Source: an uncultured Alphaproteobacteria bacterium
Lineage (GTDB): Bacteria > Pseudomonadota > Alphaproteobacteria > HIMB59 > GCA-002718135
Length of the DNA: 42,813 nucleotides
NCBI GenBank assembly: GCA_902577905.1
Contig: CACHAQ010000011.1
Coordinates: 1 to 42,813 of the forward strand
Reading direction: 5' to 3'
Shown here: positions 18,638-28,752 of the stretch, in pieces
Layout: each line of letters starts with the position of its first letter
How positions within the stretch are numbered: the first letter of the stretch is position 1
Notes under the pieces: model-generated
The model's input: the letters and a program-made list of their open reading frames with translations, nothing else
Database searches by the model: none
Told to the model about the DNA's origin: nothing
Translations under genes and position numbers: made by a program

Positions 18638-19372
18638 ATGTCATTAGATAAAATTAAAAATCTATTAGATAAAAACAATTTTGATTTTCATTTTATTGAA
18701 TCTGTAGATTCTACAATGTCAGAAGTTAAAAAACTTAATTATAATAGAAATATATGTTTGATGGCAAATCAACAAAAAAAAGGATTTGGAAGACGGGGAA
18801 CAACTTGGGAAAGCCCAAAAAATAATGTCTATATTTCTATTTTATCTAAAAATATATTGCCAATAGAAAATCATTTTTTAAATAATGCTTTTATTACTAA
18901 TATGATCTGTTCTGTGATTGAAAATATTTGTAATGTTAAAACTCAAATTAAATGGCCAAATGATATTTTAATTAATAAAGAAAAAATTTCTGGAATAATT
19001 TCTGAAATATTTAGTATCAAAAGTGATAAATATATAAATACTGGTTTTGGAGTTAATATAGTATCTTCTCCAAAAATTGAAAATTATCCAACAACTAATA
19101 TTAATAAATACAATAAAGAAATTAACAATTTTTATTTTGTATATGAAATTATGGAAGAGTATTTTAATAATTTTAAACAACTGCTAAATAATCATGAAAA
19201 AATTATGACTGAATATAAAAGCAGATTATTATATTTAGGAAGCAATATTAATTTAAAAATTGATGAACAAAATGTAAAACAAGGAATATTTCATAATCTT
19301 AACCCAGATGGTTCAATCACTTTAAAAAATAATATTAATTTTGAAAATATATATAATGCTAGAATAATTTAA
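18638..19372 (+). CDS. birA: biotin--[acetyl-CoA-carboxylase] ligase, no DNA-binding domain
   Basis: This enzyme activates biotin with ATP and attaches it to the carrier protein of acetyl-CoA carboxylase and related carboxylases. The protein has 244 residues. The catalytic domain starts almost at once (FIESVDSTMSEVKKL), followed by the biotin/ATP loop region GFGRRGTTWESP and the KWPNDILIN motif with catalytic lysine context. A small C-terminal SH3-like domain follows. There is no N-terminal winged helix, so it is the mono-functional type and cannot act as a biotin-operon repressor like E. coli BirA. The location right after nuoN is common in alphaproteobacteria. It overlaps coaX by one base. 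Confidence 0.93.
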   Translation: MSLDKIKNLLDKNNFDFHFIESVDSTMSEVKKLNYNRNICLMANQQKKGFGRRGTTWESPKNNVYISILSKNILPIENHFLNNAFITNMICSVIENICNVKTQIKWPNDILINKEKISGIISEIFSIKSDKYINTGFGVNIVSSPKIENYPTTNINKYNKEINNFYFVYEIMEEYFNNFKQLLNNHEKIMTEYKSRLLYLGSNINLKIDEQNVKQGIFHNLNPDGSITLKNNINFENIYNARII

Positions 19373-20133
19373 TGATTGTTATAGATGCAGGTAATACGAA
19401 TATAGTTATAGGTTTTTATACAAAAAATAAATTAATTAAAATTATTAGATTAAAAACAGAAAAAAAAACCAATATTACAAAAAAAGAAATAAATAAATTT
19501 TTTGAATCTAACAAAAAGTTGATTAATAATCTTAAAGATAGATTTTGTATCTTGTCCTCTGTTGTACCTTCCTTAAATTTAATTTTTAAAAATATTTTTC
19601 AAAAGAATAAATTCAAATTTTATGTAATTAATCCCAAAAAAATATCATTTAGAAATAGTATCAATTATAATTTAAATCAAATTGGAAGTGATCGAATAGC
19701 AAACTATGCCTATGTATATAATAATAAAATCAAAGACTGTATAATTCTCGACTTTGGTACAGCTACTACTTTTGATGTCATTAAAAATGATAAATATTTA
19801 GGTGGATTAATTTTTCCAGGTATAAATCTTTCAATGGAGACACTTTTAAAAAATGCTGAGTTAATAAAAACTTCAAAAATCTCAAAATCAAATAAAATTG
19901 TTAATAATAGTACATCAGCTTCTATTCAATCAGGTTTTTATTTTGGTTATTTGCATGCAGTTAATGGCATATTAAAGCAAATTATTAAGGAGAATAACTT
20001 TAAGCCCAAAGTCTATATTACGGGTGGTCTAGGTAAAATATTTAGGGATAAAATTATTTATAAACCTATATATATGGAACATTTGACATTAGAAGGAATA
20101 AAAGAAATCGGTAACAAACATTTTTATGAGTAA
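19372..20133 (+). CDS. coaX: type III pantothenate kinase
   Basis: CoaX phosphorylates pantothenate, the first step of coenzyme A synthesis. The 253 residues show the ASKHA-type fold: the phosphate loop MIVIDAGNTN at the N-terminus, GSDRIANY near residue 103, DFGTATTFDVI with a catalytic aspartate region, and GGLIFPGINLSMETL. The type III family differs from E. coli CoaA and is the usual form in many alphaproteobacteria. It overlaps birA by one base and rnj by eight bases, placing cofactor genes between the nuo operon and RNase J. Confidence 0.95.
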   Translation: MIVIDAGNTNIVIGFYTKNKLIKIIRLKTEKKTNITKKEINKFFESNKKLINNLKDRFCILSSVVPSLNLIFKNIFQKNKFKFYVINPKKISFRNSINYNLNQIGSDRIANYAYVYNNKIKDCIILDFGTATTFDVIKNDKYLGGLIFPGINLSMETLLKNAELIKTSKISKSNKIVNNSTSASIQSGFYFGYLHAVNGILKQIIKENNFKPKVYITGGLGKIFRDKIIYKPIYMEHLTLEGIKEIGNKHFYE

Positions 20134-21799
20134 TAATTTACAACTAAATGATTTTAATGAAGGACTACACTTTTTATCTCTCGGAGGTATTGGAGAAATA
20201 GGTGCAAATTGTTATCTTTACGGATGTGATGGAAAATGGATAATGATAGATTTAGGTCTTTCATTTGCAGATGAAAGGTTTCCTGGTGTAGATTTATTGG
20301 TACCAAAAATAGATCATATTGAAAGTTTAGAAGATAATCTCGAGGCTATTATTATCAGCCATGGTCATGAAGATCATGCAGGAGCTGTTGCGTTCTTAGC
20401 AAATAAAATTAAATGTCCTGTATATGCTAGTAAATTTGCAAAATTTCTTATCGAAAATAGGCTAAAAGAATTCAATAAAGTAGAAGGATTTACTTTAAAA
20501 GAGATAAATTTAGACAAGAAATTAATACTCAATAATTTTGATATAAGTTTTGTTCCAACTACACACTCAATTCCTGAACCAACTGCAATAGTAATTAAAA
20601 CAACATATGGATCATTACTTCATACTGCTGATTGGAAAATAGATCATTCACCTACTTTAGGAGACTCATTTTCAAAAGATAAATTTGAAAAATTAGGAAA
20701 TGATGGATTACTTGCCTTAATAGGTGACTCTACTAACGCAAATGTGCCAGGTAAATCAGAATCTGAAAGCGATGTTAGAGATGAACTGACAAGTATATTT
20801 TCAAGATTTTCAAATAGAATTGTAGTTACCTGTTTTTCTTCAAATATTGCACGAATGAAAAATATTATTCAAGCAGCAAAAAAAAATAAAAGAAAGGTCG
20901 CTCTTGTTGGTAGGAGTATGAAAAAAAATATCGAAGTAGCAAGAAAATGTGGTTATGTTGCAGATGATGAAATTTTTATCAGTGAAGATGAAGCCTCTTA
21001 TATACCAAGAGAAAATTTAGTCATAATTTGTACTGGAAGTCAGGGTGAAAAAAGATCTGCGCTTTTCAGAATAGCTTATAATTCTCATCAACATTTACAT
21101 TTAGAGCCTGAAGATGTAGTAATTTTTAGCTCTAGAGATATTCCTGGTAATGAAAAATCAATAAATAATTTAAAGAACTTACTTATTAGACAAAGAGTTG
21201 AGATAGTAACTGCTGATGATGATTTAGTACATGTTTCAGGTCATGGTTATGCAGATGAAATAAAACAAATGTATAATTGGACAAAACCTTACTTATCTAT
21301 TCCAGTGCATGGCGAACCTATGCATCTAGAGGCACATAAACAATTATCTTACTCATCTCAAGTACCATTTACTAAAATTTTAGAAAATGGAAAATGTCTC
21401 AAAATAGCACCAGGTGAACCTAAAATTGTAGAAAAATTTGAAACTGGAAAGTTAATTGTTGAGGGTAAAAATCTTTACGACTCTGAATCTGCTTTTATTA
21501 AAGAGAGAAGGAAATATTCATTTGAGGGGTTAGTTTTAATTTCTTTAATTATCAATGATGATGACTATTCAATTAATAAAAATATGTTACTTACTTTAAA
21601 AGGATTGCCGGGAATAGATGAAGAAAATATTAAAAATGATTTTAAAATACTTTTTATAGAAAACTATACAAAACTTAACAAAGATCAAAAATCATCAGAT
21701 CTTATAGTATCTGACTTAGTTAAAAGTAGTTTTAGAAAGATTATAAAAAATTCAATTCAAAAAAAACCAGAAATTGAAGTTCATTTAATACGATCTTAA
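20126..21799 (+). CDS. rnj: ribonuclease J
   Basis: RNase J is a metallo-beta-lactamase/beta-CASP nuclease with endonuclease and 5'-3' exonuclease activity in RNA decay and rRNA maturation. The 557 residues carry the zinc motif HGHEDH at 79-84, further ligands in PTTHSIPEP and HTADWKID, the GDSTNA segment, and beta-CASP motifs such as CFSSNIARM and SGHGYADEIKQM. C-terminally HGEPMHLEAH is typical. It follows coaX with an eight-base overlap, the usual place in alphaproteobacteria. Whether RNase E is also present cannot be told from this window. Confidence 0.96.
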   Translation: MSNNLQLNDFNEGLHFLSLGGIGEIGANCYLYGCDGKWIMIDLGLSFADERFPGVDLLVPKIDHIESLEDNLEAIIISHGHEDHAGAVAFLANKIKCPVYASKFAKFLIENRLKEFNKVEGFTLKEINLDKKLILNNFDISFVPTTHSIPEPTAIVIKTTYGSLLHTADWKIDHSPTLGDSFSKDKFEKLGNDGLLALIGDSTNANVPGKSESESDVRDELTSIFSRFSNRIVVTCFSSNIARMKNIIQAAKKNKRKVALVGRSMKKNIEVARKCGYVADDEIFISEDEASYIPRENLVIICTGSQGEKRSALFRIAYNSHQHLHLEPEDVVIFSSRDIPGNEKSINNLKNLLIRQRVEIVTADDDLVHVSGHGYADEIKQMYNWTKPYLSIPVHGEPMHLEAHKQLSYSSQVPFTKILENGKCLKIAPGEPKIVEKFETGKLIVEGKNLYDSESAFIKERRKYSFEGLVLISLIINDDDYSINKNMLLTLKGLPGIDEENIKNDFKILFIENYTKLNKDQKSSDLIVSDLVKSSFRKIIKNSIQKKPEIEVHLIRS

Positions 21800-22032
21800 T
21801 GGCACTATTTACTCATGTTCTAATTTTTATCCTTATTTGGTGGATTTTATTTTTCATACTCCTACCGATTAAGATAAAAGTACCCCAAAAAGTAGAATCT
21901 GGACATGCAAAAAGTGCTCCAAGTAAGCCATATCTTCTAATAAAATTTATAGCAACTTCATTAATATCAGCTTTAATTTTATTTTTTTTGATTTTATTTG
22001 GATTTGATTTATCAAATATATTTAATAAATGA
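21799..22032 (+). CDS. DUF1467 family small membrane protein
   Basis: A 77-residue protein with two hydrophobic segments at about 5-25 and 50-70, joined by a basic loop (PQKVESGHAKSAPSKPY). Length, the proline-rich loop and the position between RNase J and proS identify it as the DUF1467 family, which is widespread in alphaproteobacteria at this site. The function is not established, as far as I know. It overlaps rnj by one base and proS by four (ATGA), so it is probably co-translated with them. Topology is inferred from hydrophobicity only. Confidence 0.85.
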   Translation: MALFTHVLIFILIWWILFFILLPIKIKVPQKVESGHAKSAPSKPYLLIKFIATSLISALILFFLILFGFDLSNIFNK

Positions 22033-23324
22033 AATATTCTAACTTTTTTCTTCCTACTATTAAAGATGCGCCATCAGATGCTGAAATAATTTCACATAAA
22101 TTAATGATTAGAGCTGGAATGATTAAACAATCTAGTGCTGGTATTTATTCGTGGTTACCTTTAGGTCTACTTGTATTAAAAAAAATTGAACAGATTGTTA
22201 GAGAGGAGCAAAATAATGCAGGAGCAGTAGAACTGCTTATGCCTACGATTCAATCTTCTGATTTATGGATTAAATCAGGAAGATACGATGATTATGGAAA
22301 AGAAATGTTAAGGATTACAGATAGAAGTGGAAGGGAAATGCTTTACGGCCCAACAAATGAAGAATTAATTACAGATATATTTCAAGCACATATAAATTCT
22401 TATAAAGATCTTCCAAAAAATCTATACCATATTCAATGGAAATTCCGAGATGAAGTTAGGCCTAGGTTTGGAGTAATGCGAGGAAGAGAATTCTTAATGA
22501 AGGATAATTATTCATTTGATCTTGATGAAAACGAAGCAAAAAAATCTTATGACAATATGTTTAAAGCATACATAAAAACTTTTATTAGAATGGGTTTAAC
22601 ACCAATTTCCTTAAGAGCAGAAACTGGACCAATTGGCGGTAACCTAAGTCATGAATTTCAAATACTAGCTAAGACTGGTGAAAGTACACTTTATTATGAT
22701 AAAAAATTAGAAACACTAAACCCTGAAACTATAGACCCAAATGAGTTGCAGTCATTTTATGCTGCAGTTGATGATCAACATGATGAAAAAAATTGCACAA
22801 TTTCAAATGAAGATTTAAAAATTTCTAAGGGCATTGAAGTGGGTCATATATTTTATTTTGGAACAAAATATTCTGAGAAATTAAACGCATTTGTTCAAGA
22901 TAAAAGTGGAAAAAATGTTCCAGTGCATATGGGATCATATGGCATTGGTGTTTCAAGACTTGTGGGTGCAATTATAGAAGCTTATCATGATGAAAAAGGA
23001 ATTAGGTGGCCTTTAGAAGTTGCTCCATTTAAGGTTTCCATAGTCAATTTAATGCCAGAAGATCAAGATTGTGCCACAAAATCATCAGAATATTATGAAT
23101 ACTTTATGAAAAATAATATTGAAGTCATTTTAGATGATAGAATCTGCAGTATAGGAAAAAAATTATCTGATAATGAATTAATTGGGACACCATATCAAAT
23201 TATTATTGGCAAAAGAGATTTAAAAGATAATTTAGTAGAAATAAAAAATCGCCAAAATAATGAAAGTGAAAAAATTTCATCCAGTAGTGTAATTGATTTT
23301 ATTAATAATAAGTTAAAAAAATAG
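22029..23324 (+). CDS. proS: prolyl-tRNA synthetase, short alphaproteobacterial type
   Basis: ProRS charges tRNA-Pro. The 431 residues form a class II core plus anticodon-binding domain without the large inserted editing domain of the E. coli enzyme, as is usual in alphaproteobacteria. Visible motifs are motif 2, FRDEVRPRFGVMRGREFLMKD, and motif 3, MGSYGIGVSRLVGA. The substrate loop GPTNEELITD is also intact. The short type normally relies on separate trans-editing proteins such as YbaK or ProXp, not present in this window. It overlaps the DUF1467 gene by four bases and is directly adjacent to lolC. Confidence 0.96.
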   Translation: MKYSNFFLPTIKDAPSDAEIISHKLMIRAGMIKQSSAGIYSWLPLGLLVLKKIEQIVREEQNNAGAVELLMPTIQSSDLWIKSGRYDDYGKEMLRITDRSGREMLYGPTNEELITDIFQAHINSYKDLPKNLYHIQWKFRDEVRPRFGVMRGREFLMKDNYSFDLDENEAKKSYDNMFKAYIKTFIRMGLTPISLRAETGPIGGNLSHEFQILAKTGESTLYYDKKLETLNPETIDPNELQSFYAAVDDQHDEKNCTISNEDLKISKGIEVGHIFYFGTKYSEKLNAFVQDKSGKNVPVHMGSYGIGVSRLVGAIIEAYHDEKGIRWPLEVAPFKVSIVNLMPEDQDCATKSSEYYEYFMKNNIEVILDDRICSIGKKLSDNELIGTPYQIIIGKRDLKDNLVEIKNRQNNESEKISSSSVIDFINNKLKK

Positions 23325-24575
23325 ATGATTTCTAAATCAGAACGATTACTGATTTTTAGGTTTTTATTTTCTAAGAAATCTGATGGCTATGTGTCTATTT
23401 TCGCTTGGTTTTCAATAATAGGTATTAGTTTAGGAGTAGCAGCAATTATTATAGTTATGTCTGTTATGAATGGTTTTAGAATTGATTTAACTAACAGAAT
23501 AATAGGACTTAATTCGCACCTTAATATTTATAGTTTTGATAATGAGATAACAAATAAGCAAGCTGATGAACTTATATTGAATATTGATAATTCTTTTTTT
23601 TACCAACACTATAAATCTATTGAAACAAATGGATTAATTATAAAATCAAATAAATCAAAAGGTGTGATGATCAAAGGCTATGATAGATATGATAAAAATC
23701 ATTATTTGTTTAATTCAATTAATATGGGCGCATTAATTCAAAATCCAAAAAGTGAAATATTAATTGGAGACTCTTTAGCGAACGAAATGAATTTAAACGT
23801 GGGAGATAAGGTTAAAATTGCAATTCCAAAGACTGATAAAACAATATTAGGAAATATTCCAAGGTTTAAAACATTGGAGGTAGTAGGTGTATTTGATCTA
23901 GGTTTATATGAATATGATTCAAATTTAATTTTTTTATCTTCAGAACTTGTTAGAAAATTACTCTTATATGAAGAAGATATATATAACAAAATTGAATTCT
24001 TTACATCATCTCCTAATGAAATTGAATTATTTAAAAATAAAGTTGAATTAGAAACATCTAATCTTTTATTAAATTTTTATTCAATATCTTGGAAAGATCA
24101 AAACAAAACTTTAATAAATGCACTTAAAGTGGAAAAGAATGTTATGTTTATTATTCTTTCTTTAATCATCTTAGTTGCATCATTAAATATTATTTCAGGT
24201 TTAATTATTTTTGTAAAAGAAAAAAATAAGGATATTGGCATATTAAAAACCATTGGAATGAGTAATAAAAGTATTATAAAAATATTTTTTACTATTGGAA
24301 TCTCAATTGGCTTGATTGGCTCATTAATAGGATTAATAATTGGAATACTTTTCACAATAAATATTAAATCAATTCAAAGTTTTTTAGAATATTTGCTTGG
24401 GACTAAGCTCTTTTCTGAAGAAGTCTATTATTTATCATCTTTACCTTCAAAGATTAGTATAAATGAGGTTGTTTACGTACTTTGTGTGGCTATAATCATA
24501 TCAATTATCTCAACTATTTTTCCAGCTTTAAGTTCAGCCAGAATAGATCCTATTAAGAGTTTAAGAAGTGAATAA
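23325..24575 (+). CDS. lolC: lipoprotein-releasing ABC transporter permease (LolC/LolE family)
   Basis: This is the inner-membrane permease of the Lol system, which extracts lipoproteins destined for the outer membrane and passes them to LolA. Its 416 residues have an N-terminal membrane helix at about 22-47, a periplasmic domain, and three C-terminal hydrophobic segments at about 268-295, 320-345 and 383-405. The family hallmarks are the start region (RFLFSKKSDGYVSI) and the C-terminal P-x-x-x-S-A-R-I-D-P-I motif (PALSSARIDPIKSLR). A single permease beside lolD suggests a homodimeric LolF-like arrangement, not a LolC/LolE pair, as is common in alphaproteobacteria. It overlaps lolD by eight bases. 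Confidence 0.93.
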   Translation: MISKSERLLIFRFLFSKKSDGYVSIFAWFSIIGISLGVAAIIIVMSVMNGFRIDLTNRIIGLNSHLNIYSFDNEITNKQADELILNIDNSFFYQHYKSIETNGLIIKSNKSKGVMIKGYDRYDKNHYLFNSINMGALIQNPKSEILIGDSLANEMNLNVGDKVKIAIPKTDKTILGNIPRFKTLEVVGVFDLGLYEYDSNLIFLSSELVRKLLLYEEDIYNKIEFFTSSPNEIELFKNKVELETSNLLLNFYSISWKDQNKTLINALKVEKNVMFIILSLIILVASLNIISGLIIFVKEKNKDIGILKTIGMSNKSIIKIFFTIGISIGLIGSLIGLIIGILFTINIKSIQSFLEYLLGTKLFSEEVYYLSSLPSKISINEVVYVLCVAIIISIISTIFPALSSARIDPIKSLRSE

Positions 24576-25257
24576 CAAATATTTATTAGAGATAACCAAT
24601 CTTTGTAAAAATTATACAAATGAAAATAATTCGAAAATTGAGATAGTTAAAAATTTAAATTTTAAATTAAAGCAAAACACTAAAGTTTCAATTGTTGGGC
24701 CCTCAGGTTCAGGCAAAACAACATTGCTCAATATTATTGGTTTACTTGACTCAGAATATGATGGAAACTTTTATTTTATGAATAAAGATATTTCTTTGTG
24801 TTCTAAAGATGAAACGAATAAAATTAGAGGATTATCCATTGGTTTTATTCATCAATTTTTTCATCTGATTCCTGAACTCACTGTGATCGAGAATGTTATG
24901 CTACCATTATTAATTAATAAAAATGAAAAGAAAAGTTATGAAATTTCTAAAAACCTACTTCTTGAATTCGGTTTAGATGAAAGACTAAATTATAAACCTT
25001 TAAAATTATCAGGAGGAGAGCAACAAAGAGTCGCTATTGCTAGATCTTTGGTAAATGATCCAGATTTAATTTTAGCTGATGAAATGACTGGCAATCTTGA
25101 TGAAGATACTGCTAACAATATTTTTAAATTTTTTATAAATTATATCGAACAAAATAATAAAACTTTAGTATATGTTACTCATAACAAAACTTATTCATTA
25201 TTAGCTGATGAAATTTATTATTTTAAAAACAAGAAAATACATTTGACAAATGAATAA
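24568..25257 (+). CDS. lolD: lipoprotein-releasing ABC transporter ATPase LolD
   Basis: LolD powers the release of lipoproteins from the inner membrane. At 229 residues it has the normal size for this ABC ATPase subfamily. It shows Walker [12 protein letters not shown], the Q-loop region with [13 protein letters not shown], the signature [15 protein letters not shown], and Walker [13 protein letters not shown]. The start is GTG at 24568 within the end of lolC, and the stop overlaps dnaE by eight bases. MacB-type ATPases are close relatives, but the adjacent permease of LolC type settles the call. Confidence 0.94.
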   Translation: MNNKYLLEITNLCKNYTNENNSKIEIVKNLNFKLKQNTKVSIVGPSGSGKTTLLNIIGLLDSEYDGNFYFMNKDISLCSKDETNKIRGLSIGFIHQFFHLIPELTVIENVMLPLLINKNEKKSYEISKNLLLEFGLDERLNYKPLKLSGGEQQRVAIARSLVNDPDLILADEMTGNLDEDTANNIFKFFINYIEQNNKTLVYVTHNKTYSLLADEIYYFKNKKIHLTNE

Positions 25258-28200
25258 TCCTTTTATTCATTTAAGATCTTTATCTTCATATTCTTTATCT
25301 GAAAGTACTCTAAAAATTACAAATTTAGTAGATCTAGCTAAAAAAAATGACATGCCTGCAATTGCAATTACAGATAATAACAATATGTTTGGAGTTTTTG
25401 AATTTTCTAAAGAATGTGTAAAAAATAATATTCAACCTATAATTGGAACTTCAATAAATTTATTAGATATTATTGTAAATAATCAAATTTCCCAAGTTAC
25501 ATTTTTAGTCAAAAATGAAGTTGGGTATAGAAATCTATTACAATTAAGCTCACTTTCTCATCTTAATGAAGGTAATAATGTTGGTATATACTTTTCTCAA
25601 TTAGAGAAATTTTCTGAAGGTTTATTCTGTTATATAGGTGGTGAATTAAATCCTTTACTTTTATTAAATAAAGAAAACAAAAAAAAAGATATCATTCAAT
25701 TATTAGATAATTTTAAAAAAGTTTTTAAGCAAAATTTTCTGTTTGAAATTCAAAGAATAAATGATCAAAATATCGATGTTTTTGAAAAAGAATTTATTAA
25801 TTTATCAAAAGAATTTGACATACCGCTTATTGGTTCAAATAATATAAAGTACGCAAATAAAGATGATTATTCAGCTCATGATGCATTACTTTGTATTGCT
25901 CAAAAATCTACAATTAATAATTCTCAAAGAAATACTTCTAATGAAAATATTTATTTTAAGTCAAATGAAGAAATGTATGAAAATTTTGAAGATATTCCTG
26001 AGATAATACAAAATAATTTAAATATTTCTCTATCTTGTAACTATTTTCCTGAATCAACAAAACCACAATTACCGGAATTTAAAAATGATTTAGATCTATC
26101 AGCAGAAGATTTTTTATTAAAAACCTCAGAATTGGGACTTGAAAAAAAAATAAAAGAAAAGAATATTAATAATATAGAAATTTACACAGATAGATTGAAA
26201 TATGAAAATGAAATCATCATTAGAATGGGGTTTGCTGGATATTTTTTAATAGTAGCAGATTTTGTTAATTGGGCTAAAGAGCAATCCATCCCTGTTGGTC
26301 CTGGAAGAGGTTCAGGTGCAGGTAGTTTAGTAGCTTGGTGTTTAGGGATAACAGATTTAGATCCATTAGAATATGAATTGTTATTTGAAAGATTTTTAAA
26401 TCCAGAAAGAGTGTCAATGCCGGATTTTGACATAGATTTTTGTCAAACTAGAAGAGATGAAGTTATCGAATACGTAAATAATAAATATGGAAGTGAATGT
26501 GTTGCTCATATAATTACATTTGGAACACTTGCATCTAGAGCTGCCGTAAGAGATATTGGTAGAGTTTTAGAAGTACCTTATGGAGAGGTAGACTCTTTTG
26601 CTAAACTAATACCTTTTAATCCATCAAATCCACTGACTTTAAGTGAGTCAATTAAATCTGAGAGAAGTCTACAAGAAAGGATAAGCAGCGATGAAAGAAT
26701 TTCAAATATTATCGATGTAAGTCTTAAAATTGAAGGAACTCACAGACATGCTTCAACACATGCTGCAGGAGTTGTTATTGGTCATGAAAAATTATCTAAA
26801 GTAGTTCCTTTATACAAAGATCAAAATACCAATACAAATGCAACACAATTTTCTATGAAATACGTTGAAGAAGCAGGTTTAATAAAATTTGATTTTCTTG
26901 GATTAACCACATTATCAATCATTGATGACTGTATAAAATTGATAATTAAAGAGAAGAAGAATTTTTTAATAAATAACATACCTCTAGATGACAAAATAAC
27001 ATATGATCAGTTAAGTAAAGGTGACACAGTTGGAATCTTCCAATTGGAAAGCAATGGTATGGGAAGTGTTCTTCGTCAATTACAACCAGATAGATTTGAA
27101 GAAATAATTGCTGTAGTAGCTTTGTTTAGACCTGGACCAATGGATAATATTCCCTCTTTTTGTAATAGAAAACATGGACGTGAAGAAATCAAATATCTTC
27201 ATTCTATGTTAGAAGACGTCTTAAAAGAAACATATGGAATTATTGTTTATCAAGAACAAGTAATGCAGATTGCACAAGTTTTATCAAATTATTCTTTAGG
27301 TGAAGCAGACTTACTAAGAAGAGCAATGGGAAAAAAAATTCAAAAAGAAATGGATATGCAAAAATCAAGATTTATAGAAGGTGCTGTTCAAAATAATATT
27401 GATAAAAAAGAAGCTTCAAAAATATTTGATTTAGTTGATAAATTTGCAGGTTATGGCTTTAATAAAAGTCATGCTGCAGCATATGCTTTAATATCGTATC
27501 AAACTGCTTATCTAAAAGCTAATTTTCCTCATGAATTTCTTACAGCAACTTTAAACTATTCTATAGATAGAACAGAAAAAATTATTTTACTTAAACAAGA
27601 AATAGAAAGATTAAATATCAATTTTTTAAAGCCAGATATAAATTTCTCTGATCCTTTATTTTCAATTGAAATTAATGACAACTTAAAATCAATAAGATTT
27701 GGATTGGCAGCAATTAAAGGTGTCGGTTTAAAATCAATTTCTAGCATGGTTGATGAAAGAAACAAAAATGGCAAATTTAAAAGCATCATTGATTTTATGA
27801 ATAGAGTTTCTAAGGAAGTAATAAATAAAAGACAACTTGAAAAACTTATACAGTCAGGTGCATTTGATAGTATTGAACCCAATAGATCAAAATTGTTTAA
27901 TAATGTTCCTAAGTTTGTTGAACTATATGGAGGAGAAAAAAATACTAATCAAGATATGCTCTTTGAAGAAAATGAGATTTCTTTTGAAGATAAAAACCTG
28001 TTCAATCAAAATTATGAAAAATGGAAGAATGCCAAAATTTTATCAAACGAATTAGAGGTTATTGGATTTTATTTTTCTGATCACCCATTAAATCATTATC
28101 CAAAAAAGTTTTTTGAATTAGAGAATATTGTATCTTTTAAAAACTATTCAGAAGACTATGATTCAAATGTTATTAAAGTTTGTGGTGCTATTTTAGATAT

Positions 28201-28654
28201 CAAAGAAAGATCAAATAAGGATGGAAAAAAATATGCATTTATAACAGTATCAGAGACTAATTTTCAATTTGAACTAACTATATTTAGTGAAAATTTATAC
28301 AAATACCGACCATTATTGAAAGAAGGAAATTTGTTAATATTTAATATAGATATTGTGAAAAATAATACTGATACACGTTTTATAATAAGATCAATAGAAT
28401 CTTTGGAGAAAACTTTTGTTAAAAATAATTATAAATTTAATATCTATACAAATTTTAAAAATATGGATGAATTAAAAGATAATATTTTTGTAAAAAAAGA
28501 AAGTGGCAATTATGATAATTTTATTGATGTCTTCATTGCAGTGGATCAGAAATTAGTGAATTTTGATTTTAATAAATATTCAATTAAATCATATAAAAAA
28601 CTTGATGATTTAAATAAATCAAAAATTTTAGATTATTCTTTAGAATTAACTTGA
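25250..28654 (+). CDS. dnaE: DNA polymerase III alpha subunit
   Basis: DnaE is the replicative polymerase of the chromosome. The 1134 residues begin with a PHP domain (HLRSLSSYSL, AIAITDNNNMFG), followed by the polymerase core with GPGRGSGAGSLVAW, the catalytic aspartates at about 392 and 394 in PDFDIDFC, and the third aspartate region FDFLGLTTLS. The finger segment VYQEQVMQIA and the GYGFNKSHAAAYA motif are conserved. A helix-hairpin-helix region and an OB fold follow, and the C-terminal part is Lys/Asn-rich and diverged. It is linked to lolD by an eight-base overlap. A 98-base gap follows before rpsB. Confidence 0.98.
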   Translation: MNNPFIHLRSLSSYSLSESTLKITNLVDLAKKNDMPAIAITDNNNMFGVFEFSKECVKNNIQPIIGTSINLLDIIVNNQISQVTFLVKNEVGYRNLLQLSSLSHLNEGNNVGIYFSQLEKFSEGLFCYIGGELNPLLLLNKENKKKDIIQLLDNFKKVFKQNFLFEIQRINDQNIDVFEKEFINLSKEFDIPLIGSNNIKYANKDDYSAHDALLCIAQKSTINNSQRNTSNENIYFKSNEEMYENFEDIPEIIQNNLNISLSCNYFPESTKPQLPEFKNDLDLSAEDFLLKTSELGLEKKIKEKNINNIEIYTDRLKYENEIIIRMGFAGYFLIVADFVNWAKEQSIPVGPGRGSGAGSLVAWCLGITDLDPLEYELLFERFLNPERVSMPDFDIDFCQTRRDEVIEYVNNKYGSECVAHIITFGTLASRAAVRDIGRVLEVPYGEVDSFAKLIPFNPSNPLTLSESIKSERSLQERISSDERISNIIDVSLKIEGTHRHASTHAAGVVIGHEKLSKVVPLYKDQNTNTNATQFSMKYVEEAGLIKFDFLGLTTLSIIDDCIKLIIKEKKNFLINNIPLDDKITYDQLSKGDTVGIFQLESNGMGSVLRQLQPDRFEEIIAVVALFRPGPMDNIPSFCNRKHGREEIKYLHSMLEDVLKETYGIIVYQEQVMQIAQVLSNYSLGEADLLRRAMGKKIQKEMDMQKSRFIEGAVQNNIDKKEASKIFDLVDKFAGYGFNKSHAAAYALISYQTAYLKANFPHEFLTATLNYSIDRTEKIILLKQEIERLNINFLKPDINFSDPLFSIEINDNLKSIRFGLAAIKGVGLKSISSMVDERNKNGKFKSIIDFMNRVSKEVINKRQLEKLIQSGAFDSIEPNRSKLFNNVPKFVELYGGEKNTNQDMLFEENEISFEDKNLFNQNYEKWKNAKILSNELEVIGFYFSDHPLNHYPKKFFELENIVSFKNYSEDYDSNVIKVCGAILDIKERSNKDGKKYAFITVSETNFQFELTIFSENLYKYRPLLKEGNLLIFNIDIVKNNTDTRFIIRSIESLEKTFVKNNYKFNIYTNFKNMDELKDNIFVKKESGNYDNFIDVFIAVDQKLVNFDFNKYSIKSYKKLDDLNKSKILDYSLELT

Positions 28655-28694
28655 AAAAATAATACTATGTAATAGAAAGTTCCAGATATTAAAT

Positions 28695-28752
28695 CTAGCA
28701 CACAGAAAAAACCGGTGTTTTTGTTTCTGTGGAGGTTAAACCGGGAGTTATT
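28695..28752 (+). promoter_or_regulatory. structured rpsB leader with possible pseudoknot
   Basis: CACAGAAA (28701-28708) pairs perfectly with TTTCTGTG (28724-28731). Three further A-T pairs follow past a bulged G at 28723. The apical loop contains CCGGT (28712-28716), which is complementary to ACCGG at 28740-28744. That downstream strand overlaps the Shine-Dalgarno GGGAG (28743-28747) of rpsB. A hairpin with a loop-to-SD pseudoknot is therefore possible and could block translation when stabilised, for instance by free S2 protein. rpsB leaders that bind S2 are known in proteobacteria, and I recall a predicted rpsB leader motif in alphaproteobacteria including Pelagibacter. Whether this one belongs to it needs a covariance search. 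Confidence 0.6.

Noticed and set aside
28645..28680. Promoter upstream of rpsB (TTGAAA at 28651-28656 with AT-rich downstream bases)
   Set aside because: No -10 hexamer at a proper distance; AT-rich sequence gives such matches by chance.
28729..28752. GTG start for rpsB at 28729
   Set aside because: It lies in the leader hairpin and adds eight non-homologous residues; ATG 28753 has GGGAG five bases upstream.
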